Program-made: the position numbers and the translations under genes
Shown: positions 9,001-16,703 of the stretch, piece after piece
Position numbering within the stretch: the first letter of the stretch is position 1
Layout: each line of letters starts with the position of its first letter
Source of the DNA: Gammaproteobacteria bacterium UBA2679
GTDB lineage: Bacteria > Pseudomonadota > Gammaproteobacteria > Pseudomonadales > Oleiphilaceae
Reading direction: 5' to 3'
Length of the DNA stretch: 64,000 nucleotides
NCBI GenBank assembly: GCA_002354735.1
Contig: DEMD01000016.1
Span: 98,974 to 162,973 of the forward strand
The notes under the pieces: model-generated
What the model saw: the letters and a program-made list of their open reading frames with translations, nothing else
What the model was told of the DNA's origin: nothing
Databases searched by the model: none

Positions 9001-9897
9001 TCAATCCACGTCCGGCGCAGGTTTAACTGGATCAGTCTGAACGGAAATACTGCTCAACTGCGGCAGGGCAGCGCCGAGGTCGGCGCGAGGGGCAACAAAG
9101 ACCGTCACCTTGTCCAGCTGCGCGAAGATGACCGAGGGCTGCGTGCCGAACATGGCGCGAAAGGTGTGCGAAAAATGTGCCGAGTCAGTAAAGCCGGCAG
9201 CGATTGCCGCCTCAGTGAACGACTGGCCTTTGGCCACGCCTATTGCCGTTATAAACATTCGGTGCCATTGCCGATAACGTCGAATCGGCACACCAATCTG
9301 CTGGCGAAACAGCTCGACGAGACGCGAGACCGACAGGTTCACTTCCTGCGCCAGCTTCTCTACAGGGCGATTTTCGGTGACCGATGACTTGATGAGATCG
9401 ACCACGCGCGCCACCCGTGGGTCAGCCACCGTGACGGGTAATCTGCCTCGCCGGATAAGACGGTCCAGTCTTTCATAGGCGACATCAGCGTCAGGTGGCG
9501 TCTCTATCATCTGGCGGAAAGCGGTCTGATACCGAGACTCTCCTCGGATGCCTACATGCAGCGCGGGGTGTACCCGGGTCATGAGCGGCAGCAGTGCACT
9601 GTAGTCATCGTTGAGGGGGTCCAAATAGCAGACGGCCACTGTCGCCTCTCCCAGCTCGACCGTAGCTGACTGCCCCGCGGCCAGTAACAGGCTCTGACAA
9701 TCCACGGGGGCCGCCATACCCTTCGCCTTGACCCGTAGTGGTCTGTCCAGACTCACGACTAGCGCGGACGCCGCATGGGTGATGTCCAGGCGTTCCATGA
9801 GCGGCCCGATGTAGAGCGTGCGCCTGTCCCATAGATAGAGCAGGTTGGAGAGCGGTGATGTTGGCAGGGCTTTGGCTCCTGGCGCAGCTTCGCCCAA
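9001..9897 (-). CDS. AraC family transcriptional regulator
   Basis: The C-terminal 100 residues of this 298-residue protein form an AraC DNA-binding domain. The first helix-turn-helix is around EKLAQEVNLSVSRLVELFRQ, and the second is around FTEAAIAAGFTDSAHFSHTF, followed by the family's FRAMFGTQPS ending. The N-terminal half is a poorly conserved sensing domain. The frame opens with TTG at 9897, and the start is uncertain. It is divergent from the lipase gene at 10110, with 212 bases between, so control of lipA/lifO is a reasonable inference but not shown. Confidence 0.87.
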   Translation of the reverse strand: MGEAAPGAKALPTSPLSNLLYLWDRRTLYIGPLMERLDITHAASALVVSLDRPLRVKAKGMAAPVDCQSLLLAAGQSATVELGEATVAVCYLDPLNDDYSALLPLMTRVHPALHVGIRGESRYQTAFRQMIETPPDADVAYERLDRLIRRGRLPVTVADPRVARVVDLIKSSVTENRPVEKLAQEVNLSVSRLVELFRQQIGVPIRRYRQWHRMFITAIGVAKGQSFTEAAIAAGFTDSAHFSHTFRAMFGTQPSVIFAQLDKVTVFVAPRADLGAALPQLSSISVQTDPVKPAPDVD

Positions 9898-10053
9898 CTG
9901 GGTCGTGGAGGAGACTGGTAGGCGGCGCGCGTGAATGGTGGATCGTCGGCGCTATATTAAAGCTAAAATCGATGAAATCGCGCAATTCACTCGCGTTCAT
10001 TGAACCAGTGCCCGATTTTTCGAAGGCCAGCAGATCTTACAAGCGAAGCCTCA

Positions 10054-10065
10054 TGACAAATGTCA
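10054..10065. promoter_or_regulatory. Inverted repeat in the araC-type/lipase intergenic region (candidate operator)
   Basis: TGACA-AA-TGTCA is a perfect 5-base inverted repeat with a 2-base centre, 45 bases before the lipase GTG start. It is the only clear dyad in this divergent 212-base region. A weak promoter-like pair (TTGCGG and AATAAT, 16 apart) follows at 10069-10096. Assignment as an operator is inference. Confidence 0.25.
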
Positions 10066-10109
10066 GCCTTGCGGTCGATTGACACATAAAAATAATGCAA
10101 GGATGACTC

Positions 10110-11075
10110 GTGAAAAGATTGATGATCTCTGTGGTCACAACCATGGCTATGCTCGTTGCCAGCCAAACCCAGGCTGGTTGGTTCGACTGGTTCAAGAAAC
10201 CCAACATTAGCGCTCAGACCCAGCACCCCATCGTGCTGATTCCGGGCATCTTCGCCTTCGATACTATTGCTGGCGTCGATCACTTCTACAAAATACCGGC
10301 TGCGCTGAGTGCCCAGGGCGCCGAAGTCCACACCGCCAGAATCAATGCGTTCGACAGCTCTGCCAGACGAGGCGCCCGCCTTATCGAACAGCTTCTGCAT
10401 ATCCGCGTGACGACTCAACGACCTCATCTGAAATTCAATCTGATGGGCCATAGCCAGGGCGGCATAACGGCTCGGTATGTCATGAATGCGAGGCCGGATC
10501 TCGTCGCCTCGGTCACCACCATGCACACGCCGCATCTGGGGTCGCCGCTTGCCGATATCGTTACTGGTATTGCACCGGAAGGCTCCTTGCAGGGCATAGG
10601 CTTTGCGACCTTTGCGAACGCGGTCGGCGACTTGTTGAACCTGCTGTCGAGTAATCGGGTAGATGACGCCAACGTCTATTTCATGCTGGCTGAATTCAAT
10701 AAGGCAGGCGCTGCAAAATTCAGTCAAGATTTTCCGGCAGGCATGCCTTCGAGCTACTGCGGGCAGGGCCCGGATTCAGTGACCATCGCAGGACACACCA
10801 TTCGTCTGTACTCCTGGAGCGGTACCTCGAAGGTCACTACGGCCATCGATCTCTCCGATGCCCTGTTTGCTATCACCGGCATACCTTTTCCAGAAGCCAG
10901 CGATGGCGTGACTGGTCGCTGCTCAAGCCACTTCGGACGGGTACTGAAGGACGACTACAATATGAACCATCTGGATATATCCAACCAGCTTCTTGGCATG
11001 GTGTCGCTATTCGAAACCAAGCCCGAGACGCTGTTCCAGAACCACGCAAACCGCCTGAAAAACGAAGGTCTGTAG
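10110..11075 (+). CDS. lipA: Secreted triacylglycerol lipase (family I)
   Basis: This 321-residue protein has a signal peptide (about residues 1-22). HPIVLIPGIFAFD forms the oxyanion-hole region, and the nucleophile elbow GHSQGG places Ser115. The acid is Asp265 (SDGVTGRC) and the His is His287 (DDYNMNHLD), the same layout as Pseudomonas family I lipases. Cys217 and Cys271 are placed to form their conserved disulfide. The start is GTG, after AAGGATG. The enzyme hydrolyses long-chain triglycerides outside the cell. Family members need a dedicated membrane foldase, and that gene follows 54 bases downstream, separated by a hairpin. Confidence 0.95.
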   Translation: MKRLMISVVTTMAMLVASQTQAGWFDWFKKPNISAQTQHPIVLIPGIFAFDTIAGVDHFYKIPAALSAQGAEVHTARINAFDSSARRGARLIEQLLHIRVTTQRPHLKFNLMGHSQGGITARYVMNARPDLVASVTTMHTPHLGSPLADIVTGIAPEGSLQGIGFATFANAVGDLLNLLSSNRVDDANVYFMLAEFNKAGAAKFSQDFPAGMPSSYCGQGPDSVTIAGHTIRLYSWSGTSKVTTAIDLSDALFAITGIPFPEASDGVTGRCSSHFGRVLKDDYNMNHLDISNQLLGMVSLFETKPETLFQNHANRLKNEGL

Positions 11076-11085
11076 CTTCATCTAT

Positions 11086-11112
11086 ACCGGGCCATTTCCA
11101 GGTGAGCCCGGT
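11086..11112 (+). promoter_or_regulatory. Intercistronic hairpin between lipase and foldase genes
   Basis: ACCGGGC pairs with GCCCGGT over a 13-base loop, giving a perfect 7-base GC-rich stem in the 54-base gap. There is no T-run, so it is not a standard terminator. It could lower foldase expression relative to the lipase or stabilise the upstream message; this role is inferred. Confidence 0.4.
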
Positions 11113-11129
11113 CATCTCAAGGTCCAGTC

Positions 11130-12176
11130 ATGAGTTCCAAAGTCGTGTCTTCTACCCGTCGATGTCTGTTGGCCGGAAGTATTGCCGCTGTATGCTTCAT
11201 GCTGCTGTTCCGGCTCGCCGCTAGTGTGCCAACCAAGGTTGAGTCCGCGGCGAGCGCTGGGATGATCCGGCACGACGCAGGTGGTAGTGCTGTGAGTAAA
11301 GGCAACGCTGTGGCCGGTGTTGAGCTTCTCGATACCATAGCCCCTGGCCCCTTACCCGCTTCGCTCCAGGGTGCTGAGCCTGAGCTTGAACTGATAACAG
11401 ACGCCGAAGGCCATCTGGTTCCCGATTACGATCTCATGGTGCTGTTCGACTTCTATCTGGGGGCGCTCGAAGAGGAGCCGCTCGAAACTGTTCTCGCCCG
11501 TCTTCATCTCGCTCTTGCCGCGCAGCTCGAAGGGCAGGCTCTGGCTGAGGCAAAAGATCTGCTGGGGCGATACGTGGATTATCGAATAGGCCTGGCGGAA
11601 CTTGAAACACAGGCGACCTTGTCGGCCGATGGCAGCTTTGATGCAGACAATCTGCAGGCGCGCTTACAGAGCATACAGGCTCTACGGGCCAGCCTCTTCG
11701 ATGGGGAAGAGTTGCAGGCATTCTTTCAGCTGGATGAGGTGCAGGATCAGTTTGTGGTCCAGCAGCTGGCCATTAGCTACGATACGACGCTCAGCCCCGG
11801 CGAGCGAAGCGAAGCGCTCGCTGCGCTCGAGCAGCAGCTGCCTCAGCCAATTCGAGAGCTGAGACAGCAGGTGCATCAGAACGCCGATCTGTATAGTAAA
11901 GCCGAAGCGATGCGCGAGGCAGGCGCTAGTGCAGAAGCCATTTTTCAGGAAAGAGCGGCCGTCCATGGTGAGGCAATAGCGGCAGATCTGGCCAAGCTCG
12001 ACGAGGAACGGGCACAGTGGCGGGCGAGGATCGACGCCTACGCTGTTGAGCGGCAACGCTTGCTTCAATCAGGCCTGAGTGCTGCCGATCAACAGGCGGC
12101 CATCGACGCGTTGCGCGCAGGGCGGTTCTCCGAACTGGAGCAGCTGGAGGTTCGTGCCTTCGAATCTGAGCTCTGA
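11130..12176 (+). CDS. lifO: Lipase-specific foldase (lipase secretion chaperone)
   Basis: The protein has 348 residues. One N-terminal membrane helix (about residues 11-31) anchors it in the inner membrane with the rest in the periplasm. A low-complexity Ala/Gly-rich linker follows. The foldase signature is at LFDFYLGALEEE (about 105-116), matching the Arg-x-x-Phe-Asp-Tyr-x-Leu-Ser-Ala-x-Gly-Glu motif of Lif proteins in modified form. The remainder is long, charged alpha-helices that wrap around the lipase. It folds LipA in the periplasm before type II secretion. Its position just after lipA is the standard arrangement. Confidence 0.92.
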   Translation: MSSKVVSSTRRCLLAGSIAAVCFMLLFRLAASVPTKVESAASAGMIRHDAGGSAVSKGNAVAGVELLDTIAPGPLPASLQGAEPELELITDAEGHLVPDYDLMVLFDFYLGALEEEPLETVLARLHLALAAQLEGQALAEAKDLLGRYVDYRIGLAELETQATLSADGSFDADNLQARLQSIQALRASLFDGEELQAFFQLDEVQDQFVVQQLAISYDTTLSPGERSEALAALEQQLPQPIRELRQQVHQNADLYSKAEAMREAGASAEAIFQERAAVHGEAIAADLAKLDEERAQWRARIDAYAVERQRLLQSGLSAADQQAAIDALRAGRFSELEQLEVRAFESEL

Positions 12177-12193
12177 CTTGCCCAGGCGAGACA

Positions 12194-12568
12194 CTAGGGC
12201 TTGAGGTCCGGGTCCCTGCTCTTGCTGGCGTGCCAGGGCCAGCTACCCGTCAGTTCGACATCCAGCGTAAAGCTCAGGAAGGTTCGAATGACGACCACAA
12301 CCGCGAGTACGCCGATACTTTCCCAGGTCAGCTCTACCGCTACCGTATGGATAATATCGGCCGCAACGAGAAACTCCAGGCCCAGCAGGATGCCCTGTCC
12401 CAATGACTGACGAGACGTCTGGAAGGCCTCTTTCAGATTACTCCGTTTGATGAGACCGACCACCATCACGAAAAGCGCGTAACCCGCCACCGCGACGATG
12501 ATTGAGATGCCCGCCATTTCTATGGCGCCGGCAGACCAGGAGGCGATCGTCTTTACATATTCCTGCAT
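12194..12568 (-). CDS. DUF1622 family membrane protein
   Basis: This is a small three-helix membrane protein of 124 residues. The central conserved part, RQSLGQGILLGLEFLVAADI, is followed by LAVVVVIRTFLSFTLDVEL, the DUF1622 pattern. The function of the family is unknown. ATG at 12568 has GGAG seven bases upstream and is preferred over the ATG at 12589. It is convergent with the foldase gene. Confidence 0.82.
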   Translation of the reverse strand: MQEYVKTIASWSAGAIEMAGISIIVAVAGYALFVMVVGLIKRSNLKEAFQTSRQSLGQGILLGLEFLVAADIIHTVAVELTWESIGVLAVVVVIRTFLSFTLDVELTGSWPWHASKSRDPDLKP

Positions 12569-12755
12569 TTTACTCTCCGCCGTTTGCACAAATCGAGGTT
12601 CAGGATGCGGGACACCTATACCCGTGTACGCATTGATACGTGAGCTTGGTCACAGCACGGCTAATCCAAGGGCTCGCCTCGTCGGATCCGACGATGCCCA
12701 GTCATGATGGCTGGCGTATCGTTCTGGGCAATTTCCTGGTGAAGAAAGCTGGCTC

Positions 12756-13604
12756 ATGAAACACCCCTTCCTAGGCTACTCTGCAGGCGCGGCAGCGCTT
12801 GCCTTTGGTGGCCTGCTCTGGCTGATTGCCGACCGGCCACCAACGCCAGCAATGACAACCGACGCAATACTGCATTCCGATGCGGCGACCACGGGTGAAC
12901 CTGCTGTCGTTGCAAGCCCGCACCCGGCGCAGACATCGCTTCCTGAGCCAGCCAGACGCCCGCCTGCAGTTGCCGTCACCGACCCTCAGCCTGATCTGCT
13001 TTTACAGCCAGACGTCAATCCGGATTATCCCACCTTTCAAGACCGCGTGACTGAAGTCAGCGTACGGCGCAACAACCGGGATTTCGACCCGCAGGCGCTC
13101 TGGGTCGCGAGCCAACGGCCGGAAGCCTGGCAAGCTCTGGAGGCGCCCTCGCAGAACTTCGGACTCAGTGCGGAGGAAATGCAGGATGGTCGGGAATTCA
13201 TCAACATCGACCCCCTCAAGATCGAGTCACTCGTGCCTGGCGACACCCTTGAGCTTCCCATTGCCCAGCTCAATACCACCTTAGTGGCTCAAATTGACGA
13301 AGTCCGCAGCGAGGACAATGGCCGCAACGTCACCTGGACCGGCGAGATACTGGGCCTCGATGCGCCAAACCAAATAACGCTGACACGCGGTGGCGATCTG
13401 ATTATGGCTGGCATATCTACGCCTGACGGCGTTTATGAGCTTCAGGCCCACGGGAGTGAGGGCTGGATAGCCAATGGCGCCACTCTGTTCAAAGGCCAGG
13501 ACCAACAGATCGTAGTGCCGCCCGAACTTATCGAGAATCCACCAACCCAGGTTGTGCATCTGGAACCGGAAACCTTTGGTGACCATGCCGGTCACAATCA
13601 CTAA
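12756..13604 (+). CDS. Membrane-anchored periplasmic protein, candidate chaperone/propeptide for the adjacent metallopeptidase
   Basis: This 282-residue protein has one membrane helix at about residues 8-26 (GAAALAFGGLLWLIADRP), then a Pro/Ala/Thr-rich linker to about 90 and a folded domain from about 95 to 270. That domain (for example DPLKIESLVPGDTLELPI, NGRNVTWTGEI and PDGVYELQAHGSEGWI) resembles the N-terminal propeptide region of reprolysin-like secreted proteases. The C-terminus is His-rich (HAGHNH). The next gene, 36 bases on, encodes such a protease that starts almost directly with its catalytic domain. The anchored layout also recalls the CpaB chaperone of the Acinetobacter protease CpaA. 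Function as a dedicated protease chaperone is inferred from context. Confidence 0.6.
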   Translation: MKHPFLGYSAGAAALAFGGLLWLIADRPPTPAMTTDAILHSDAATTGEPAVVASPHPAQTSLPEPARRPPAVAVTDPQPDLLLQPDVNPDYPTFQDRVTEVSVRRNNRDFDPQALWVASQRPEAWQALEAPSQNFGLSAEEMQDGREFINIDPLKIESLVPGDTLELPIAQLNTTLVAQIDEVRSEDNGRNVTWTGEILGLDAPNQITLTRGGDLIMAGISTPDGVYELQAHGSEGWIANGATLFKGQDQQIVVPPELIENPPTQVVHLEPETFGDHAGHNH

Positions 13605-13640
13605 CAACCATAACAACAACCACAGGCAGGAGCAGAAGAA

Positions 13641-14825
13641 ATGGGTTCACTCAGTACATTGGTCAAGCGGCTTGGCCGCAGCGTGGCAAGAAGAACGGCG
13701 TTTGGTGCAGCAGCACTCGTAACGGTCGCCACGCTGCAAGCTGCTCACGCTGCGACCGTCGACCTGCTGGTGGTTTACGACGACGATTCACGGAACCGCT
13801 TCAACGGCCAGGTCGATACCGCCATGCGTGGCTGGGTCTCTCAGGTCAACAACATCTTCAGCGCCAGCCAAATCGACATTCAGTTCAGGCTGGTAGGAAC
13901 CATGCACCGTAACAGTCCCGGCAACAGCATGGGCGAGGTGCTGGGTAATATTCGCGTAGACGGGGCCATTGCGCAGAAGCGTAGGGAGGTCGGGGCCGAC
14001 TATGTGACACAGTTGCATCGCACTGGTGCCTGCGGCGTGGGCTACGTTGCTGTATCCCGCGACTGGGCTTTCAACGTCGTTGGGCCCGGTTGCGGCGCAC
14101 AGGTCCTGGCCCATGAGCTGGGACATACCATGGGCCTATCGCACTCTCGCAAGCAGGGTGATGGTGGTGGCTCCAGATACCGCTATGGCCTGGGTCATGG
14201 CATCGATGGCGTATTCGCAACAACGATGGCCTACCCTGGTGTGTTCAACACCCAATGGGTACCGATGATGTCGAATCCCCGCCTGAGCTGCAGGGGGCTG
14301 CCTTGCGGGGTGCCCGCCGGCCAGCAGAACGAAGCGGACGCGGCGCTGGCGCTCAACAATGTGCGAAATGAAATTGCCGGTTTTTACTCGGCACCACAAG
14401 GCGAAGCTGTCTATCAGTTGCGCGCGAGGCACAGCGGCCGCTGCCTGGATATTGGTGGCTGGTCCACAGCCGACGGGGGCAATCTACTGCAGTGGGATTG
14501 TCACGGCGGCAACAATCAGCGATTTCGTTTGCTCGATGCCGGTGACGGATACGTGTTCCTGCAGTCAGTGCACAGCGGCAAGTGTATCGATGTCCAGGGC
14601 GTCTCACGGGGGGCCGGTGCAAATGTTTACCAGTGGAGTTGCCATGGCGGTGACAACCAGAAGATCAGGATGGCCGATTTAGGTGGCAGCCTGAGACATC
14701 TCGCCTTTAAGCATAGTGGGATTTGTCTGGATATTTTTGGTGCCGATCGCAATAACGGGGCCAACGCTACGCAGTACAACTGCCATGCCGGTGATAACCA
14801 GCGCTTCTACCTGGAGCGCTTGTAG
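13641..14825 (+). CDS. Secreted reprolysin-like zinc metallopeptidase with C-terminal ricin-type lectin
   Basis: This protein has 394 residues. The signal peptide runs to about residue 38 (AAHA). The catalytic domain (about 39-250) holds the metzincin zinc site HELGHTMGLSH with His158, Glu159, His162 and His168, and a Met-turn at TTMAY (Met196). From about 255 there is a beta-trefoil ricin B lectin made of three repeats ending LLQWDCHGGNNQRF, VYQWSCHGGDNQKI and ATQYNCHAGDNQRF (Gln-x-Trp type, the third with Tyr). Each repeat also has a HSGxCLDI-like start. It is probably an extracellular protease targeted to glycans. No propeptide is present between the signal peptide and the catalytic domain, which is unusual and points to the upstream gene. 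Confidence 0.9.
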   Translation: MGSLSTLVKRLGRSVARRTAFGAAALVTVATLQAAHAATVDLLVVYDDDSRNRFNGQVDTAMRGWVSQVNNIFSASQIDIQFRLVGTMHRNSPGNSMGEVLGNIRVDGAIAQKRREVGADYVTQLHRTGACGVGYVAVSRDWAFNVVGPGCGAQVLAHELGHTMGLSHSRKQGDGGGSRYRYGLGHGIDGVFATTMAYPGVFNTQWVPMMSNPRLSCRGLPCGVPAGQQNEADAALALNNVRNEIAGFYSAPQGEAVYQLRARHSGRCLDIGGWSTADGGNLLQWDCHGGNNQRFRLLDAGDGYVFLQSVHSGKCIDVQGVSRGAGANVYQWSCHGGDNQKIRMADLGGSLRHLAFKHSGICLDIFGADRNNGANATQYNCHAGDNQRFYLERL

Positions 14826-14967
14826 CTGCGGTTGATCCTGCAGTTAGAGCCAATTTCCTAGTCGCAGAAGGTCGGGGTTTGCCGCATAATTCTTCCCAGC
14901 AGATTAGCAGTCGCTGCGCACCCGGAAAAGCCGGGCGTGTTCGGTCAAGCTGATTAGGGAAATGTAA

Positions 14968-15693
14968 ATGCGAGCACAGTTGATTGGCCTTCTGCTTTTG
15001 CTGATGGCAGGCGCAGCTCAGAGCGAAAAGATCACAGCGGTTGCCGATCCGTGGCCGCCCTTCGTAGACCCTGAGCTGCAGTCACAGGGTATTTCGCTCG
15101 AAATCGTTCGGGCTGCCTATGCAACCCAGGGCTATGAGATCGATATGGACTTCGTGCCCTGGGCTCGTGCATTGGCGGGCGTGAAGCAGGGTGTGTATGA
15201 CATCATTCCGAACGCGTGGCGAACCACGGAGCGGGAGGCTTCGTTTTATTTCAGCAAGCCTTATGTCACCAGTAACATCCGCTTCATAAAGCGTAAGGGC
15301 GACCCCTTCGAGTACACAGGGCCACGGGCACTGGATGGCAAAGTGGTCGGCATCACTCGCGGCTACGCCTATAACGATGTGTTTGCCAAAGCCGAAAACT
15401 TCGAGCGGTCCGAAGCCTCCGATCTCCAGCAGAATGTTCGCAAGTTGCTGCTAAACCGCATAGAGCTCACTCTCGACGATGAATTGGTGGCCAAAACACT
15501 CCTGTCTCGGCAGGCGCCACAGCTGTTGTCGCAGATTGAATTCGTCGACCAGCCATTGGCCTTGGCAGAACTACACGTCATAAGTGGCCGGGCTAACCCG
15601 CGCCATCAGGAACTCATCGATGCTTTCAACCGCGGACTGGCGAAGATTACGGTCAACGGGACATTAGGTGCGATCTTGCAGGATCTTGAATAG
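14968..15693 (+). CDS. Periplasmic solute-binding protein, family 3 (amino-acid type)
   Basis: This 241-residue protein has a signal peptide (about 1-19, ending AAQS). It has the SBP_bac_3 fold: VADPWPPFVDPE at the start of the first lobe, then GISLEIVRAAYATQGY, then VPWARALAGVKQGVYDIIPN. No permease or ATPase gene is adjacent, so it may be an orphan receptor component or scavenging protein, as is common for this subfamily. The ligand is unknown. Confidence 0.85.
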   Translation: MRAQLIGLLLLLMAGAAQSEKITAVADPWPPFVDPELQSQGISLEIVRAAYATQGYEIDMDFVPWARALAGVKQGVYDIIPNAWRTTEREASFYFSKPYVTSNIRFIKRKGDPFEYTGPRALDGKVVGITRGYAYNDVFAKAENFERSEASDLQQNVRKLLLNRIELTLDDELVAKTLLSRQAPQLLSQIEFVDQPLALAELHVISGRANPRHQELIDAFNRGLAKITVNGTLGAILQDLE

Positions 15694-15729
15694 CCACTGC
15701 ACCTCATTTAGCTGCCAGAGGAACTCTCC

Positions 15730-15813
15730 ATGGTTAGTGCAGACAGCTCTCCCGTAAGTCTTACGGGTCATTTCACAGGCCAGGTCTGGTGTCGACATGA
15801 TCTGTCGCCGTAA
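15730..15813 (+). pseudogene. 5' remnant of the LCM-type methyltransferase, closed by an in-frame TAA
   Basis: An ATG at 15730, preceded by AGAGGAAC, opens the same frame as the methyltransferase at 15838. It reads 27 codons, including LTGHFTGQVWCRHDLSP, and meets TAA at 15811-15813. After the stop the frame continues HLGSDLGRLLYQAQRP into the downstream gene. The remnant looks like the normal N-terminus of this family (a T-A-H-Y-T-G-Y-V-W-x-R-x-G-L-S type stretch), so the stop appears to split one ancestral gene. A sequencing error is the main alternative. Confidence 0.6.
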
Positions 15814-15837
15814 CATCTTGGCTCGGATCTGGGCCGG

Positions 15838-16578
15838 TTGTTATACCAGGCCCAGCGACCGTTTGGCTGGGTCAGCCAGCAGATTTACGGCTCGAATCTC
15901 GAATCCATGCTGCTAGTGAGACATCAGTCGCTGGATGACATGGTCCGTGCAGAAATTGAGCGTGGCACCTGTCAGATCGTGGAGATCGCCAGTGGGCTTT
16001 CTGGCCGTTCATTGAGAATGCTGGAATCCTATCCGGATCATGGTCTTCGCTATATCGAGGCCGACCTGCCGAGGATGATCAAATGGAAGCGTGATCGTCT
16101 CACCCCCGCCCAGAAACAGGACCCGCGTCTTACGCTATGCGATCTGAATATCCTTCGCTTGAATGGTGCCATGAGTTTGCCAGCCGTGCTGGAACAACAT
16201 GTCGATCCGGCACGACCGGTACTCGTCATCACTGAAGGGCTGGTGAACTACTTCCGCTTGTCGGTAATTCAGGATTTCTGGGCTCGTCTGCAAGCCAAGT
16301 TGTCAGTTTACCCCCGAAGTACCTATCTCTTTGAAATCTGGCCGCGTCTGCCGGCTTATACTGAATCGAGGATGCTGAAACTCGGTCTTGCCGCCATCGA
16401 ACTGCTAACGCGGCAGCGGGTTCCCCTGCATTTTGCTGACGAACAGGAGATTGCTGCGGCCATGAAAGCTACAGGATTCAGGCAGGTGCAGGTGATCAAC
16501 CCGGACGAGAGCGAGCGTGGGCGTCAGTTTGGCGCGCTACATAAATCCCTGTTCCGACTGGTCAAGGCTGAAAACTGA
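15838..16578 (+). CDS. Class I SAM-dependent methyltransferase, leucine carboxyl methyltransferase (LCM) family
   Basis: The open part begins with a TTG at 15838 and gives 246 residues. The SAM-binding region is seen at CQIVEIASGLSGRSLRML (motif I, with Glu and the Gly-rich turn). YIEADLPRMIKWKRDRL follows as the acidic motif II, and VLVITEGLVNYF is motif IV. These are features of LCM/PPM1-type O-methyltransferases. The substrate is unknown. The TTG has no good ribosome binding site, and the likely original start at 15730 is cut off by an in-frame TAA. The product is therefore probably missing its first 36 residues or not made at all. No neighbouring gene explains its role. Confidence 0.7.
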   Translation: MLYQAQRPFGWVSQQIYGSNLESMLLVRHQSLDDMVRAEIERGTCQIVEIASGLSGRSLRMLESYPDHGLRYIEADLPRMIKWKRDRLTPAQKQDPRLTLCDLNILRLNGAMSLPAVLEQHVDPARPVLVITEGLVNYFRLSVIQDFWARLQAKLSVYPRSTYLFEIWPRLPAYTESRMLKLGLAAIELLTRQRVPLHFADEQEIAAAMKATGFRQVQVINPDESERGRQFGALHKSLFRLVKAEN

Positions 16579-16582
16579 GGTA

Positions 16583-16615
16583 TAAAAAAGGCCGGCGATC
16601 TATCGATCGTCGGCC
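16583..16615 (-). terminator. Rho-independent terminator of the DUF1552 operon
   Basis: The sequence GGCCGGCGATC-TATC-GATCGTCGGCC forms an 11-base stem with one G-T pair. On the minus strand it is followed directly by a run of six T. It lies 88 bases after the DUF1552 stop codon and also sits just past the convergent methyltransferase gene. Confidence 0.8.
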
Positions 16616-16703
16616 AATGGGGAGAATGGATGCAACTACCTGGGTAGACCGCATCCATCCAGCGCCTCTCGCTGTCAGTCCAGCGTGGGATAGGCGTTTT
16701 CTG

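Noticed and set aside
14900..14945. Short CCCGG/CCGGG inverted repeat before the solute-binding protein
   Set aside because: Only five pairs and no T-run; too weak to call a terminator or operator.
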